This document shows positions 1 to 11,454 of a DNA stretch of 64,000 nt, piece by piece. The translations under genes and the position numbers were made by a program. This DNA is from Blastobasis lacticolella (Eukaryota > Arthropoda > Insecta > Lepidoptera > Blastobasidae): the NCBI GenBank assembly GCA_905147135.1, contig LR990050.1:8430001-8494000 (forward strand), given 5' to 3'. The notes under the pieces were generated by a model. It ran no database searches. It had not been told where the DNA came from and saw nothing but the letters and a program-made list of their open reading frames with translations. How positions within the stretch are numbered: position 1 is the stretch's first letter; every line of letters starts with the position of its first letter.

Positions 1-1063
1 TGTAAATTAACATCTGTTCTTTTGTTTTGACGGATTCCCGAGTAATTTTAGCTGTACGGTTAGTGGTTTGTTTTATATCGATGGAAAATTGGTTAGAGAC
101 AGGTTTCCGAATCATGTCTAAATACAGTCTTTATTTTTTTATAAAACAATAAAAGTCTATTCATTCATTTTATTAAGTCTGTGATATTATATATTGGGAG
201 AAAGTTTACCGTGCTCTTTTACCAATTAATGTTGTTTACTTGGTTATATTTTTTGTAGTTTTGGTACTTACGTGATATATTATGTACTAGTTAAATATAA
301 ATATTTTACGAATTGTTATACATTTTAAACCAAAGATAATAAATAGAGAAATTATGCTAAATTGTAAAATTTAAACATTGATGATCACTTTGTATTTAGG
401 CATAGGTACTTACAAGCTGTTGACATTCTTCGAGGAATATACTGCTATATCTATGTAAAAAACAATGTCCTCGACCATTACTTTATTTATTTAACATTTT
501 ATTGTGCACAATAAACTGGACTTGAAATTTAGTTTTGAAAGGAAACTCGCAAAAATATAAAAAATTTAGTACTCAAGGACAACTTTTTATTATATTCTTT
601 ATTGTATACATACTTAGATACATTAAACAAAAATGAGTACAATGGCGAACTTATCTCTATAAGAGATTTCTTCCAGCTAGCCACAAATTATGTGAATTAT
701 GTGTATTTTTTCAATTATTTTTAATAATTGAAGTACTTTCCTAATATACTTACCTAAATATATAGAATATGTTCTTGATGTGCCAAAGTCTACAAGATGG
801 GTGATATACAATATTCTATACCTAAATAAAAAGCCAAAACTATCGAATTATAATACATTTCACCGAATCCGTTTTTGCGGCGCCAAAACATCAGTGTATT
901 CCCGTTGCCTCCGTTATCCGATTCCATATCGATGGCAAGAGCGATCAAAATGAAACTTAACGTGCTCATACAGCTAAAATTTAAATAGCGAAAAACAAAC
1001 AAGTAAACTATGACGATTTCTGCCGTATGTAGAGCATATTATGACAGAAAATAAATCCTGCTT
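1..1063. other. AT-rich intergenic DNA
   Basis: No gene is supported here. The stretch is AT-rich with only short chance ORFs on both strands. I see no splice-flanked coding exon, no RNA gene and no clear transposon end. Confidence 0.6.
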
Positions 1064-1265
1064 GATGGCGCCGTATGCGTGTCCCCGTCCAACGGGGACA
1101 GCGGTACTTTAATTAAATACTTTAACTCGCCGCCGCGTTCACTTCCCGTTGTCCCCGTTAGCCGAATCTAAGTTACGGGGACAACGGGAAAGAAATTTAA
1201 TCCCGTCCCACTATCCCCGTGCGGGGATACGGCATACGGGGACAACGGGAACAAACGGATGGCGC
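1064..1265. repeat. cluster of inverted GTCCCCGT / ACGGGGAC motifs
   Basis: At least six copies of a GTCCCCGT or ACGGGGAC core occur in both orientations within about 200 bp, including TTCCCGTTGTCCCCGT and its complement ACGGGGACAACGGGAA. The flanks ATGGCGCCGTATGCGTG and ACGGCATACGGGG are partly complementary. Such subterminal motif clusters are typical of hAT-like MITEs, where they serve as transposase-binding sites. I could not define TIR ends or a target duplication. Confidence 0.45.
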
Positions 1266-2866
1266 AGCTGTAGATATCAGTTTAATTTTTCTGCCATACC
1301 TTCTCTGTCGCTCTCAATGGGGTCTTAGCATGGGTGTAACGGGAATGCACGAAAATACTTCTAGAGCAGTTACATACTTATTGTTTTCTATGTGTGATTT
1401 CGAAAAATGTTGTAACATTAATATATTGATATAATATCAGCATCATCTTAGCGGTCTAATGCAGCTTAGTATATGTGCGTAGATATGTACACATGTTTCT
1501 ACAAATGTTTTAGAAAGTTTTACTCTTTCGGAAAAGCAACATCCCTTATTTTTTTTTGCAAATATTATTTATGATTTGCGTCCTTTGATGTATGTCGAAA
1601 AACCGACACATGAATGGCAAATACGAAATATTTGTACACATATTTACAAATAGGCTCCCACACACAAAACACATCTGACAAATGTCTGGGACGGCATTAT
1701 TTAAGTGTACCTATAATGTTTAATAAAAATAATCTTGGAAAAGTTCATACAACGCTATTTAGCCCCAGACTAAGCAAAGCTTGTAAGGGAGCTAGATAAC
1801 TTATACACCACAAAATAAATAAAAATTGTTTAAATAAATAAATAATACAAATCATTTTATGTAGGTGCTATAGAAGTTTCTTAAAATAATTTTGTTTATA
1901 AAAGTTTATTTATACCCATGGTGGGTCAGTTTTAAGAATATAATTTTTTACTTGTGTAGCTACAGCTATTTACTTAAATACTTTTATCATTATCATTAGG
2001 TATACATAGTAAAGGAAAAAGTATGTTTATTGTATGTAACTATCTGTCTGTATCTAGGACATGTAATCTAATCCTGTGTTACGATCATGTTTATCTTATA
2101 TTTACATGTAAAATAAATGAATGAGAAAATGATTAGTTTTGTTATTTACCAAAACTTAATAAGCCGTTTTTAAGACTAGCTTCCCAATAACTGTCATAGA
2201 TGGCGCGCTCTAACAACCCATACATCATAATCTGTTGACTACATAGAGCTATTGTTGTTGATGTATGGCAAGTATTGGCAAGGCAAACCATATTGTGTGA
2301 AAGTTATCATTAATTGCCTCAGAACAAATTAAACGGTATTAACACGCCAGCCGTCTAGCCATCTTTGACAGCTCTGCTTGCGTGATGCGTGTATGGTAGA
2401 AAATTTACAGGTCGAAGTTCGACTATTTTTACCAACATCTACATTGACTCTGATTGTGTAGGATCATCCGCCAATCCGCCTCCTTTGTATACCGAAAGTA
2501 CGTGAATTGTCACTGACCAAGAATTTCTACCACAAACAGCTTATGTCAGATAACGTTAGCTTATGTCAAATCCCATACATTTTTTCTACCACAAACGATT
2601 GTAGATTAACGAAACCTCTTGGCTAAGGCCGCAGTTATCACTTGCTAAAGCGCTACCATACTAATCTAAAGTTGAGTCCCGAAAAGCACTACACTAACAT
2701 CTTAACCTGTTAATTAAACACATTTAATCAGACGCTTCCGTTCAAAGCGACATTCAACGAGCACAAGCAAGGGCAGAATGTAAACAGGCTGTTTGAGCAT
2801 GCGCTCGTGCCCGTGCTCACGCTTGCCGTTTGCCAGCAGCCGTATCGCCGAACTCTGATAAGCGAA
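1266..2866. other. intergenic DNA, no supported gene
   Basis: AT-rich sequence with short ORFs only. Around 2190-2640 the base composition rises and short phrases such as GATGGCGCGCTC resemble other repeats in the window, but no boundaries could be set. Confidence 0.5.
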
Positions 2867-2868
2867 TA

Positions 2869-3504
2869 CTACACACACGATATATATCGTGATTCACGCA
2901 GGATCACGATATTTATCGAGTGTGTAGCCTAGAGTATCATGAATCGTGATATGGATCACAGGATTTCCGAAAATCCAGAAATCTACGATCCGTATCAACT
3001 ATCGTGCGATATATATCGAGCGTCTAGTATCTCGTCGATATTTATCACGACATTTCTGTCAAACTGACAGATAAATAACGTAATTTCAAATTTATTTTCA
3101 TTGTTTGTATTTATTTTCAAGCTGCTGTGGCCACTATGGACCTGGACAGTTACTATAAAAGTATAAAAAGTCAACGAGATCCTCATTCTCATAATGTTTC
3201 TCATTTTTTTCTCTTCACGCGTCTTTTTAATCCTAATGCTAATACTATAGCAACGCTAGTTTTATCAGTCATTTTGGTAAAAATACTTAAAAATCGCAAA
3301 TTTACACCAGCGACGCGTCAAAAATGCTTTTTTTTAGGCTAGGCATTGGCAACTTAGTCTATTCAGCCATTAAAATGAATGAAATAATGCATAGACTAAT
3401 GAAAATATCGACGATTCTTATCGTGTGTGTAGGGTCGACTTGCGATCCAAAATATTACTCGATATGGATCACGATACGTATCACGATAAATATCGTGTGT
3501 GTAG
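2869..3504. mobile_element. MITE with 25-bp TIRs and TA target duplication (Tc1/mariner-type)
   Basis: The left end CTACACACACGATATATATC is mirrored at the right end by GATAAATATCGTGTGTGTAG, with about 24 of 25 TIR positions matching. TA lies immediately outside both ends (2867-2868 and 3505-3506). Several internal blocks repeat the palindromic ATCGTGATAT / ATATATCG phrase. The 636-bp element has no transposase ORF, so it would be non-autonomous. The TA duplication points to Tc1/mariner-like mobilisation; the parent family is unknown. Confidence 0.7.
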
Positions 3505-3605
3505 TATCCGCCATAATAGTACGCCGCCATCTTGATGCAATTGAGTTAGGACCAATTCCAGCAAGCCAATGCCAGAGGTGTCTTGCTGCGATTGGTTTAA
3601 ACTCA

Positions 3606-4122
3606 ATGAGGAGTTTTCCAGTAGGTATTGTCAATTGATTTCAAAAAGCATCAATAGATGGCGCTCCTAAAATTTAAGTAAAAACTTTTAAAATCTTTAT
3701 GATTATGACAGTGATGTCATGCAGCCAACTAATACTAAACTTAAAAATAAAATGTTTATTAATATGAACATAACTTTAGGTTAACATAACTAAAGGTTCA
3801 ACGAAATGTACAAAGAGATATTTTTATAAGTATGCATAACGTAACCTTTCATATTTGTATTACGTCCATTCTTGATCCTAGCGTCCATGAAGCGAACTGA
3901 CTCAGTCAAATTGATGTTTGTTTAGCTTGCAATAATTTATTACAACCTCGAAAATGGTTGAAAACTATTGATAAATACAATATGATCCAATACAACATAC
4001 TCACTGTGTATATACTCGTTGCTAAGAACCTATTTCAAGCGATTATCAATTACCAAAATTGTCGGGGCGCCATCAAGCGAGTGGTGAGGAATGCTTTAGA
4101 TACCTATTGGAAAATTGCTCAT
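3606..4122. mobile_element. foldback MITE family F, copy A (long form)
   Basis: Begins ATGAGGAGTTTTCCAGTAGG and ends with the complementary TACCTATTGGAAAATTGCTC. Just inside each end is a second inverted block around ATAGATGGCGCTCC / GGGGCGCCATC. The centre contains a segment mentioning ATTCTTGATCCTAGCGTCC that recurs in inverted orientation in copy D near 62.1 kb. There is no ORF of note. Three further copies lie at 4284-4696, 60637-61046 and 61875-62271. Confidence 0.65.
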
Positions 4123-4283
4123 TGCATCAAAATAACGGCGTACTACCGGGCATAGGCGCGGTACCACTGCACATTCAGCCATTTTGTGTCGCCTAATCTA
4201 GCCGATTCTAGGAGACACATTCAAACGTAGATACTATAGAACGGCCTACACTACTCGCCTTTGTTTTGTGTCTCGTGGTCTCA

Positions 4284-4696
4284 ATGAGGAGTTTTCCAGT
4301 AGGTATTGATAGTTGGTTTCAAACTGCATCAATAGATGGCGCTCCTACAATTCTGGAAATTGTGTTTTAAATTTCTGTGATTTTGGCAGTGATATCATGC
4401 AGCCATCTAATACTAAACCTAAAAATAAAATGTTTATTAATATTAACATATATTTTAAAGGTTGAACGAAATGTACAAAGACATATTTTTATGAATAGAC
4501 ACCATGTTCCATTTTATTACAACCTCTAAAATGGTTGAAAACTATTGATAAATACAATATTATCCAATACAACGTATCCAGTGTTTATATTTCCTTTGCT
4601 AAGAACCTTTTTCAAGCGATTATCAATTACCAAAATTGTCAGGCCGCCATCTAGTGAGTATTTAAAAATGCTTTAGATACCTATTGGAAAACTCAC
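4284..4696. mobile_element. foldback MITE family F, copy B (short form)
   Basis: Same termini as copy A (ATGAGGAGTTTTCCAGTAGG at the left, ACCTATTGGAAAACTCAC at the right) and the same internal phrases, but it lacks the central segment with the TTGATCCTAGCGTCC phrase. It lies about 160 bp from copy A in the same orientation. Confidence 0.65.
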
Positions 4697-4729
4697 AACA
4701 GACAACAGACCGAAATTACCGAACGAATA

Positions 4730-4990
4730 TAAGAGGCTTCGCACACTGGAACGCATCACCGTCCGGTTGTGCGTGACGTGCGTTAGTGCGTGACACAAAG
4801 TTATTTGAGCTGTCATCGGTTTCTATGGAAATCACGCATAGACGAACACACTGAAAACCACAGACATAACGAGACTAAACACAAATCACAAATATTTACT
4901 CACTCTACAATGATTATGAATCATGCTATCCCGTTTTTTCACCCATAGCAAAGAGCCTGTCAGAAAGTGAAGAGCGCAATGTTTTGAACG
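4730..4990. repeat. dispersed repeat, other copies at 21.1-21.3 kb and 52.9-53.1 kb
   Basis: The block around 4735-4860 (phrases GCGTGACGTGCGTTAGTGCG and GCTGTCATCGGTTTCTATGG) is found in reverse complement at about 21160-21300. The block around 4886-4955 (CAATGATTATGAATCATGCT) is found in reverse complement at about 53000-53100. No protein is encoded. The LTR retrotransposon starting at 5100 appears to have inserted in or beside this repeat. Confidence 0.55.
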
Positions 4991-5099
4991 TTCACCACGT
5001 TGCTCTAGCTAAAATCGACCAGACGTTTATTTTAAAATATCGGTGTACATTTTATAATTTCCTAATGAAATTTAAATCAAACCATTTAAAAGACGGCGT

Positions 5100-5227
5100 T
5101 GTAGTATGTATACTTATTATGCTTAAGATGTACACTATGTAATAAATAGGCTTGTCATATTACTAATAAAGCCAGTACTATCTCAACCTCGGACATCGTT
5201 TTATTTACATAACGTCCCGGCCTTACA
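5100..5227 (+). repeat. 5' LTR
   Basis: 128 bp, TG...CA ends, with AATAAA-like signals in the middle (GTAATAAATAGG and CTAATAAAGCC). Short for a gypsy LTR. Preceded by the GCGT target duplication and followed at once by the primer-binding-site candidate. Confidence 0.93.
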
Positions 5228-5245
5228 TGGCGACCCTGCCAGCCG
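5228..5245 (+). promoter_or_regulatory. primer-binding-site candidate
   Basis: TGGCGACCCTGCCAGCC starts at the first base after the LTR, the expected place for priming of minus-strand DNA synthesis. The TGG start matches the CCA 3' end of a tRNA. By resemblance to mdg1/412-type sites I suggest tRNA-Arg. Confidence 0.6.
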
Positions 5246-5406
5246 GTAACAGGAGACCAAGCGACCGGCCGGCCCGCGCGCATTCTAATATGAACCGTTA
5301 ATCATAAACATTAAGTGATCTGCAAAAATAAATTAATACAAAATGACACAATGTAATTGTAATATTCGCGTACTGTTGTGTGTCGAGCAAATTATTATAT
5401 TTAAAA

Positions 5407-5700
5407 ATGGGTTCAAGTCAATCCAGTGAAAAGGAGGAGATTGTGATAGCCCAGAACGCCGCTGGCGGCTCTAATAGCGCCGAGATAAATGAGCTGAAGA
5501 TTCATGCCAGTACAACCAATATAATTTTGATTTTAATATGCATGTTATTAATACTTGGAGGGCTAATTATTACCTACCGATTGTACATGAAGTGCCATAA
5601 ACGAATGATAGCACGAGAGGTCAATGCATTGACTTTACGTCGAGCTACGAGTATTTTACGTCGCCGTCGTGAACGCGAAGAAAAAGATGAAATTATTTAG
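5407..5700 (+). CDS. small ORF ahead of gag: predicted N-myristoylated single-pass membrane protein
   Basis: A 97-residue intact ORF beginning at the ATG at 5407, which sits in a good context (AAAAATGG). An in-frame upstream extension exists but only from a non-ATG codon. The protein starts MGSSQSSEKEE: Gly2 with Ser at position 6 is a classical N-myristoylation signal. A hydrophobic segment at about residues 36-56 (IILILICMLLILGGLIITY) can span a membrane, followed by a strongly basic tail rich in Arg (RRRRERE near the end). It lies between the primer-binding site and gag, about 200 bp before the gag ATG, inside the retrotransposon. It has no resemblance to gag, protease or an env glycoprotein that I recognise. 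The ORF is intact in a copy where gag and pol are both broken. Function unknown; membrane targeting of particles is an inference only. Confidence 0.7.
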   Translation: MGSSQSSEKEEIVIAQNAAGGSNSAEINELKIHASTTNIILILICMLLILGGLIITYRLYMKCHKRMIAREVNALTLRRATSILRRRREREEKDEII

Positions 5701-5902
5701 CGGCATGGAAGATTGTGTTTTAAAGTGTGGTGTTTAATGGGCAATATATGTGCAGTACGGTTCCATAGTGTGTTAATGTAATCCTATAATATTTTAGAGA
5801 CCCTAAGTGACAGAGTTTTATGTCATCGGTACATAAGTTTACCGTTACTATTTATAATGTTCTGGTATGTACTAGATCTATTAAGTCCATTAACTAGATT
5901 AT

Positions 5903-7131
5903 ATGGCTGACTACTTTGTGTTGTATTTTGATGAGCTAACAAAAATTAAAGAATACCTAAGAAAAGTAGGTCCAAAGAGACGTGAAAATACTGATATTTG
6001 TAAGAAAAAGTTAATAGAAGCTACACAAATATATACAAAATTTGAAAATCATTTGTCGATTATACATGAACACTTTGACCAGTACACTGCAAACGAAATA
6101 GAAATATTCAGTAGTTATAGTGAAAAGATAACATTAACTCACGAGGATATTAAAAATTTTTGTTATCAAACCCATCAAAGTAGTTCAACAGAAGACATTT
6201 CTAATAACTGTGCCAAAATGTCTACTGGTGAAAAATTTGATTTGAAAACAGCTGTGTCCTTGATACCAGTCATGAATGACAGTGAAGAAGTAACAAAACA
6301 AATAATCTCTGCAATTGAATTGTATGACTCCATGTTAGACCAAAATTCAAAACTGATCTTAATTAATTTTGTAATTAAAACCCGTCTCTCCGAAAAAGCA
6401 AAATTGCGTATATCTCAAAGCTATACGACTGTGTTGCAGCTTGTTGATGATATGAAGAAGTATCTGCTGTCTAAAAGTCATTCACCGCTCTACAACAGCA
6501 ATTGCTACGGGCTACACAAAATCAACAGAGTATTCAGGAATTCGGTGAGCAAATTGAACGTTTATTCGTTGAGTTGACAATTTCGCAAGCAGATGGAGAT
6601 ACCACAAAATTTAATGTGTTAAAACCGTTAAACGAAAAAACAGCTATTAAGAGGTTTTCCGACGGATTGCGAAATGGTCATCTCAGCACCATTATTTCAG
6701 CCAGAAACTACGATAGCCTAAAAGACGCTATTAGAGGTGCCCTTGACGAAGAAACATCATCTTTTTCCGACGGAACTGTTATGAATTTTTCCGGAAATAG
6801 ATATTATAATAGAACGTTTTATCGTGGCCAAATACGCGGAAATTCTAATCGTGGCGAATTTCAAAGTCATACAAATAGGTATGGTAACTCGTCAAGCCAT
6901 GACGGGGATGCAAATATTAATCGCGGCACGTTTAATGCACGAGGTAGATCCGGGAATCGCGGTGGTAGACAAAACTACCGCGGACGAAAGTATTATCGGG
7001 ACTCACGTATGTATTATATGAATAGTGACACCCAAAACGATCAAAACTCTTCGGACAATAGTCAAGAAGAAGTAAAACCGGAACAAAGCAAGGAAATAGA
7101 AAACAACGATTATCAGTTTTTTCGTTGTTGA
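5903..7131 (+). pseudogene. retrotransposon gag, frameshifted
   Basis: The first part (5903 to about 6475) encodes a capsid-like, helix-rich polypeptide. The second part (about 6481-7131) continues in the next frame with a helical segment and then an Arg/Gly/Asn-rich, RNA-binding-type C-terminus (for example NRGGRQNYRGRKYYRDSR). The frame changes between about 6472 and 6485, consistent with loss of a single base beside the run of four A at 6473-6476. No CCHC zinc knuckle is present, as in gypsy-like errantivirus gags that use basic stretches instead. The stop at 7129-7131 lies 10 nt before the pol ATG at 7142. The stretch TTTTTTC just before the stop could allow slippage, but pol may equally be reached by reinitiation. 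The break may be real or a homopolymer error in assembly. Confidence 0.8.
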
Positions 7132-7141
7132 AAATAATAAA

Positions 7142-10100
7142 ATGAATAATTGCAACCATTCCAACATTTGTCATTATAATTATTATAACTCAGTACAATT
7201 ACACCTTGGTAACAAAAAGTGCACTTGGCTAATTGATACGGGTGCGTCACTCAGCGCGGTGAAGTACGAGACATTGATACAGCATAACATACCATTCCAT
7301 ATAGGGGAAGTGAAGATACAAGGTATATGCGGTGAACTTTGGTCCGTGGGGTATGTTTACTTACGCTTGTCTTTTATGGAACAAGAATTTGTACACAAGT
7401 TTCATGTATTCAAAGACTTGTGTTGCTCAGGCGATGGAATAATAGGTTTAGATTTCTTATACAAATATAAAAGCAACATAAATTTAGAATTAAACACGGT
7501 AAAATTAATTAATCAAGATGCTTATATAACACTACCTTTACACTCGGGTTTGTTTAGGAATAACAATTACTTGCATGTATCCCCTAGGTCCGAGTCTATA
7601 CACTACGTAGCTACGAGCGAAATTAATGACTGCGTAATACTTCCAAAACAATTATGCGAAGGTGTATTTTTGGCAGGTGCTATTGTTTCTCCGAATAACG
7701 GGAAGATACCAATACAAATATTAAATACACGCGAAGAGGAAGTTAATTTAAGTTATTTTAACCAAGATATCGAAAAATTAAGCGATTATGATATTCGTTC
7801 CTTTGAAAGGAGTACCGTAAATTCCGACCGAGTTAAAAAGCTATTCTCTCATTTAAATTTAAATGAACTTAATAAGGAAGAACGGTTGGAAATCGAAAAA
7901 ATATGCGCCAAATATTCAGATATATTTCACCTAGAAGGCGACAAATTTTCAACATCAAATATTTATCAGCAATCAATACATTTAAAACCAAACACCACTC
8001 CCATTTATACTAAACAGTATCGCCTACCAAAATCACAAACCACGGAAATTAAAAAACAGATACATCAAATGTTGGACAATGACGTCATAGAAGAAGCTAA
8101 ATGTGAATGGTCATCCCCTATTCTTTTAGTTCCCAAAAAATCTGATTCCGGGGAAAGAAAATATAGACTAGTGGTCGACTATCGCAAATTAAACAATGAA
8201 ATTACGGATGATAGGTTTCCACTACCTAATATTTTGGACATATTGGATTCCTTATCAGGAGCCATCTACTTTAGTCACTTGGATTTACATAATGGTTATT
8301 ATCAAATAACACTAGACCCAAACAGTAGAAACTGTACATCCTTTACTTTTGATAAACAGTATCGTATGAAACGCATGCCTATGGGCTTAAAAACTGGCCC
8401 AAGCGCATTTTCACGAGCTATGACTGTAGCTTTATCTGGCCTCAACTACGAAAAATGTTTCGTGTATCTAGACGACTTAATTGTTTTTGGTAGAAATTTA
8501 GACATTCATAATAAAAACCTAATTGATGTTTTCTCTAGACTTAGACAAGTTAATTTCAAGTTAAATCCTAAAAAGTGTAAATTCTTACAGAAAGAAATGT
8601 TATATTTGGGGCACGTCGTCACTGCAGAAGGTGTAAAACCGGATCCAATGAAAATACAAGTATTAAATGATTATCCAATCCCAAAAACAAGTGATGAAGT
8701 CAAACGCTTTGTTGCCTTTTCTAATTATTACCGCCGTTTCATACCCAACTTTGCGGAAATCGTTAGTCCATTAAATCAATTATGTAAGAAAACTGTACCT
8801 TTCCTTTGGTCAAATAACTGTCAAAATTCTTTCGAATATTTAAAACAATGTCTTTCAAGCCCACCAGTACTCCAATATCCAGATTTTACAATAGAAAATG
8901 AATTTTAATTATTTACCGATGCGTCAGGGGTAGCCATCGGTTCAGTACTTTGCAATAAAGACGGTCGTCCAGTAGCTTACGCTAGTCGAGGTTTAAATAA
9001 AGCCGAACTCAACTATCCAACAATCGAGAAAGAAATGCTAGCAATAGTATGGTCTATTAAATATTTTAGGCCCTATTTGTTTGGTAAAAAATTTAGAATT
9101 TTTACCGATCATAGGCCGTTGGTGTATCTATTTAACATGAATGATCCGTCTAGCAGATTAACTAAATTTCGACTAAGTTTAGAAGAGTACGACTTTGTCG
9201 TAGAATATGTAAAAGGTAAAGATAACGCAACAGCAGACGCGTTATCTAGAGAAGTTTTGTCATCAGATGATTTAAAATCAATGAACGAACGGGTAATAAA
9301 TGTGTTGACACGAGCGCAAACTAGACGTATGGATAGTGATAACAAAAACGATATAAATACGACATTAAAAGATACTCCCACTTACAATCGGACTGACAAC
9401 CGGAAAGTTGTGGAGATGCTTAAAAACCCTTAAATTCGGTAGAATTAAAATTAACAGCAAGGCATGCCATGCATAATATTAAAAATATATCAAGCCATGG
9501 TTTATTTGCGTATTCCGACTTAACTATACTAACATGCCTAGAAGCTCGATCATGTGTAACGCGAGACGTTTACGTGAGAGAACTAGAGCAGTTTTGTTTA
9601 AAATTACAAATTAAAGAAATATATGTAATAACGAATGAATATAATAAAGAATACATAACGTGGTTAACCAAAATAATTAATAAAATGGAAAAATGGACCG
9701 GTCCACGAATATTCCTTATCAAAGGAGTGCAAAGAATTATAAGAGATGACGATAAGAGAGTAATTATTAACGATTTCCATCTCCTACCGACCAGTGGTCA
9801 TGCCGGTATACGAAGAATGACCAACAACATTAAAAAATATTATTTCTGGCCGGGCATGGAGCGTGACGTCATCGACTTTGTTTAAAATTCCAAAAGTATC
9901 AGAAGCAGAAGTATTCTGTGCGCATAAAAGAACCCATGATCATTACTACGACAGCAGAGGCTGCCTTCGATAAAGTTTTCTTAGATATAGTTGGACCCTT
10001 AGATAAGGATTATTATAATAAGAATTATATTTTAACAATACAATGCGAACTCACAAAGTTCGTTGAAGCTTATCCCCTAGAACGTAAGGATACGGTTAGC

Positions 10101-10775
10101 GTAGCAAAGGCTTTTGTAGAGAATTTCATTCTTCGATTCGGCGTGCTACCTGAAATTGCAACTGACAGAGGTACGGAATTTATATCATCAACAATGCAAG
10201 ATGTGTGTAAGTTACTTAACATCAACCAGTTAACAGCAACAGCTTACCATCACGAATCTATTGGTGCATTAGAAAACACACATAGACATTTAAATTCTTA
10301 CCTTCGTATCCAAACTAATAATGAAGCGAAAACATGGAGTTCATGGATTCCATTCTGGTGTTTTTGTTATAATACCAGTGTTCATACCTCAACAAAATTT
10401 ACTCCTTATGAGTTAGTTTTTGGAAAAACTTGTAATTTACCATCCAACTTAACTACCAATATAGAACCACTTTATAATAGCGACAATTATCCATTAACAT
10501 TAAAACATAGATTACAGATATCGCATCAACTTGCTTGACAAAATTTAATATTGTCAAAAGAAAATAGGAAAAAACAGTACGACAGAAATGTTAACACGGT
10601 AATGTATAAAGAAAATGATCTAATATTATTAAGAAACGAAAACGCTAAAAAGATTGATAATGTGTACAACGGTCCATATATTGTAATTGCAGATGAGTCA
10701 CCAAATGTAAAAATTATAAAAGATAACAAAATTGAAACTGTGCACAAAAACAGAACGAAGCCATATACAATGTAA
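7142..10775 (+). pseudogene. retrotransposon pol (PR-RT-RNaseH-INT), multiply interrupted
   Basis: Domains in order: aspartic protease with LIDTGAS (about 7230-7250); reverse transcriptase with VVDYRKLNNEI, SHLDLHNGYYQI and the YLDD catalytic box (8466-8477); RNase H with FTDASG and FTDHRPL; integrase with an HxxxxxxxH zinc half-site; a DD(35)E core (FLDIVGP, TDRGTEF, then the E of ESIGALEN); and a C-terminal GPYIV motif. Breaks seen: an in-frame TAA at 8906-8908 between RT and RNase H; frame changes near 9430 and near 9882, each consistent with loss of one base; and an in-frame TGA at 10536-10538. In the integrase zinc finger the two expected Cys positions read Phe (9888-9890) and Tyr (9897-9899). 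The copy cannot make functional pol as sequenced, but its LTRs are nearly identical. Confidence 0.9.
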
Positions 10776-10968
10776 CCATTTATTAAAATACTATTGTAAC
10801 TATGTACTTTTATAATCATGTAATCATTATATAACTTATGTACGCATTACGAAAGTACTTATGTAAACAATATCAATATTGTATTTGATTTAATTTTAAG
10901 AAAAAAGAAAAAAAAAATTATTCTGTATTTTTTTGTAAAAGAAAAAAAGAAAAAAAAAAATTGGGAGG

Positions 10969-11096
10969 TGTAGTATGTATACTTATTATGCTTAAGATGT
11001 ACACTATGTAATAAATAGGCTTGTCTTATTACTAATAAAGCCAGTACTATCTCAACCTCGGACATCGTTTTATTTACATAACGTCCCGGCCTTACA
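10969..11096 (+). repeat. 3' LTR
   Basis: 128 bp, one visible mismatch to the 5' LTR, followed by the GCGT target duplication at 11097-11100. Preceded by a long A-rich purine tract that ends TTGGGAGG, the expected plus-strand primer. Confidence 0.93.
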
Positions 11097-11100
11097 GCGT

Positions 11101-11454
11101 AATATAGTGCACAGTTATGTGAATGCGAAAAGTATAGAAATACACCTGGATTATCCTTTCACCGGTAAGTAAACAATCGTGGTCGTGGCTATCGGAAATC
11201 AATTTTAGAGATTGTACCAAATTATGCATAGTAATAGTGTGAATTTGCAATAATTGAAATCTTTAAAATTATTAGCAAATTGAGTTATATTTCGGTGTCT
11301 AAATAGATATGGAAATATTTCGATGTAAACAGGGCCGGATTTAGTATTTGTTGTATGGAATTTTAATACTCAAATATTGTACATAGCGGTCCACAATTTT
11401 ATATTTATTAGAGTTCTGTACCAAACATGTACCTAATTGATATTTTAAATGTTC
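11101..11454. other. intergenic DNA with part of a dispersed repeat
   Basis: The section around 11264-11320 (phrase GCAAATTGAGTTATATTTCG) recurs in reverse complement near 52940-52990, next to the other half of the repeat seen at 4730-4990. No gene is visible. Confidence 0.4.

Larger units (their letters stand above)
5100..11096 (+). mobile_element. Ty3/gypsy-type LTR retrotransposon, complete but with broken ORFs
   Basis: Two 128-bp direct repeats (5100-5227 and 10969-11096) begin TGTAGTATG and end CCTTACA. They differ at one position that I can see (CTTGTCATATT versus CTTGTCTTATT). GCGT flanks both sides (5096-5099 and 11097-11100), a 4-bp target duplication. A primer-binding-site candidate starting TGGCGACC directly follows the left LTR, and a purine tract ending TTGGGAGG directly precedes the right LTR. 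Between them lie, in order, a small ORF, gag, protease, reverse transcriptase, RNase H, integrase and a GPY-type C-terminus. The protease-RT-RNaseH-integrase order defines Ty3/gypsy. I see no env-like ORF after pol. The TGGCGACC start resembles the tRNA-Arg type site of mdg1/412-like elements, but clade assignment is only a suggestion. Confidence 0.93.

Noticed and set aside
7117..7142. Programmed ribosomal frameshift between gag and pol
   Set aside because: TTTTTTC precedes the gag stop, but pol is in the +1 frame rather than -1 and has its own ATG 10 nt after the stop; the mechanism cannot be decided.
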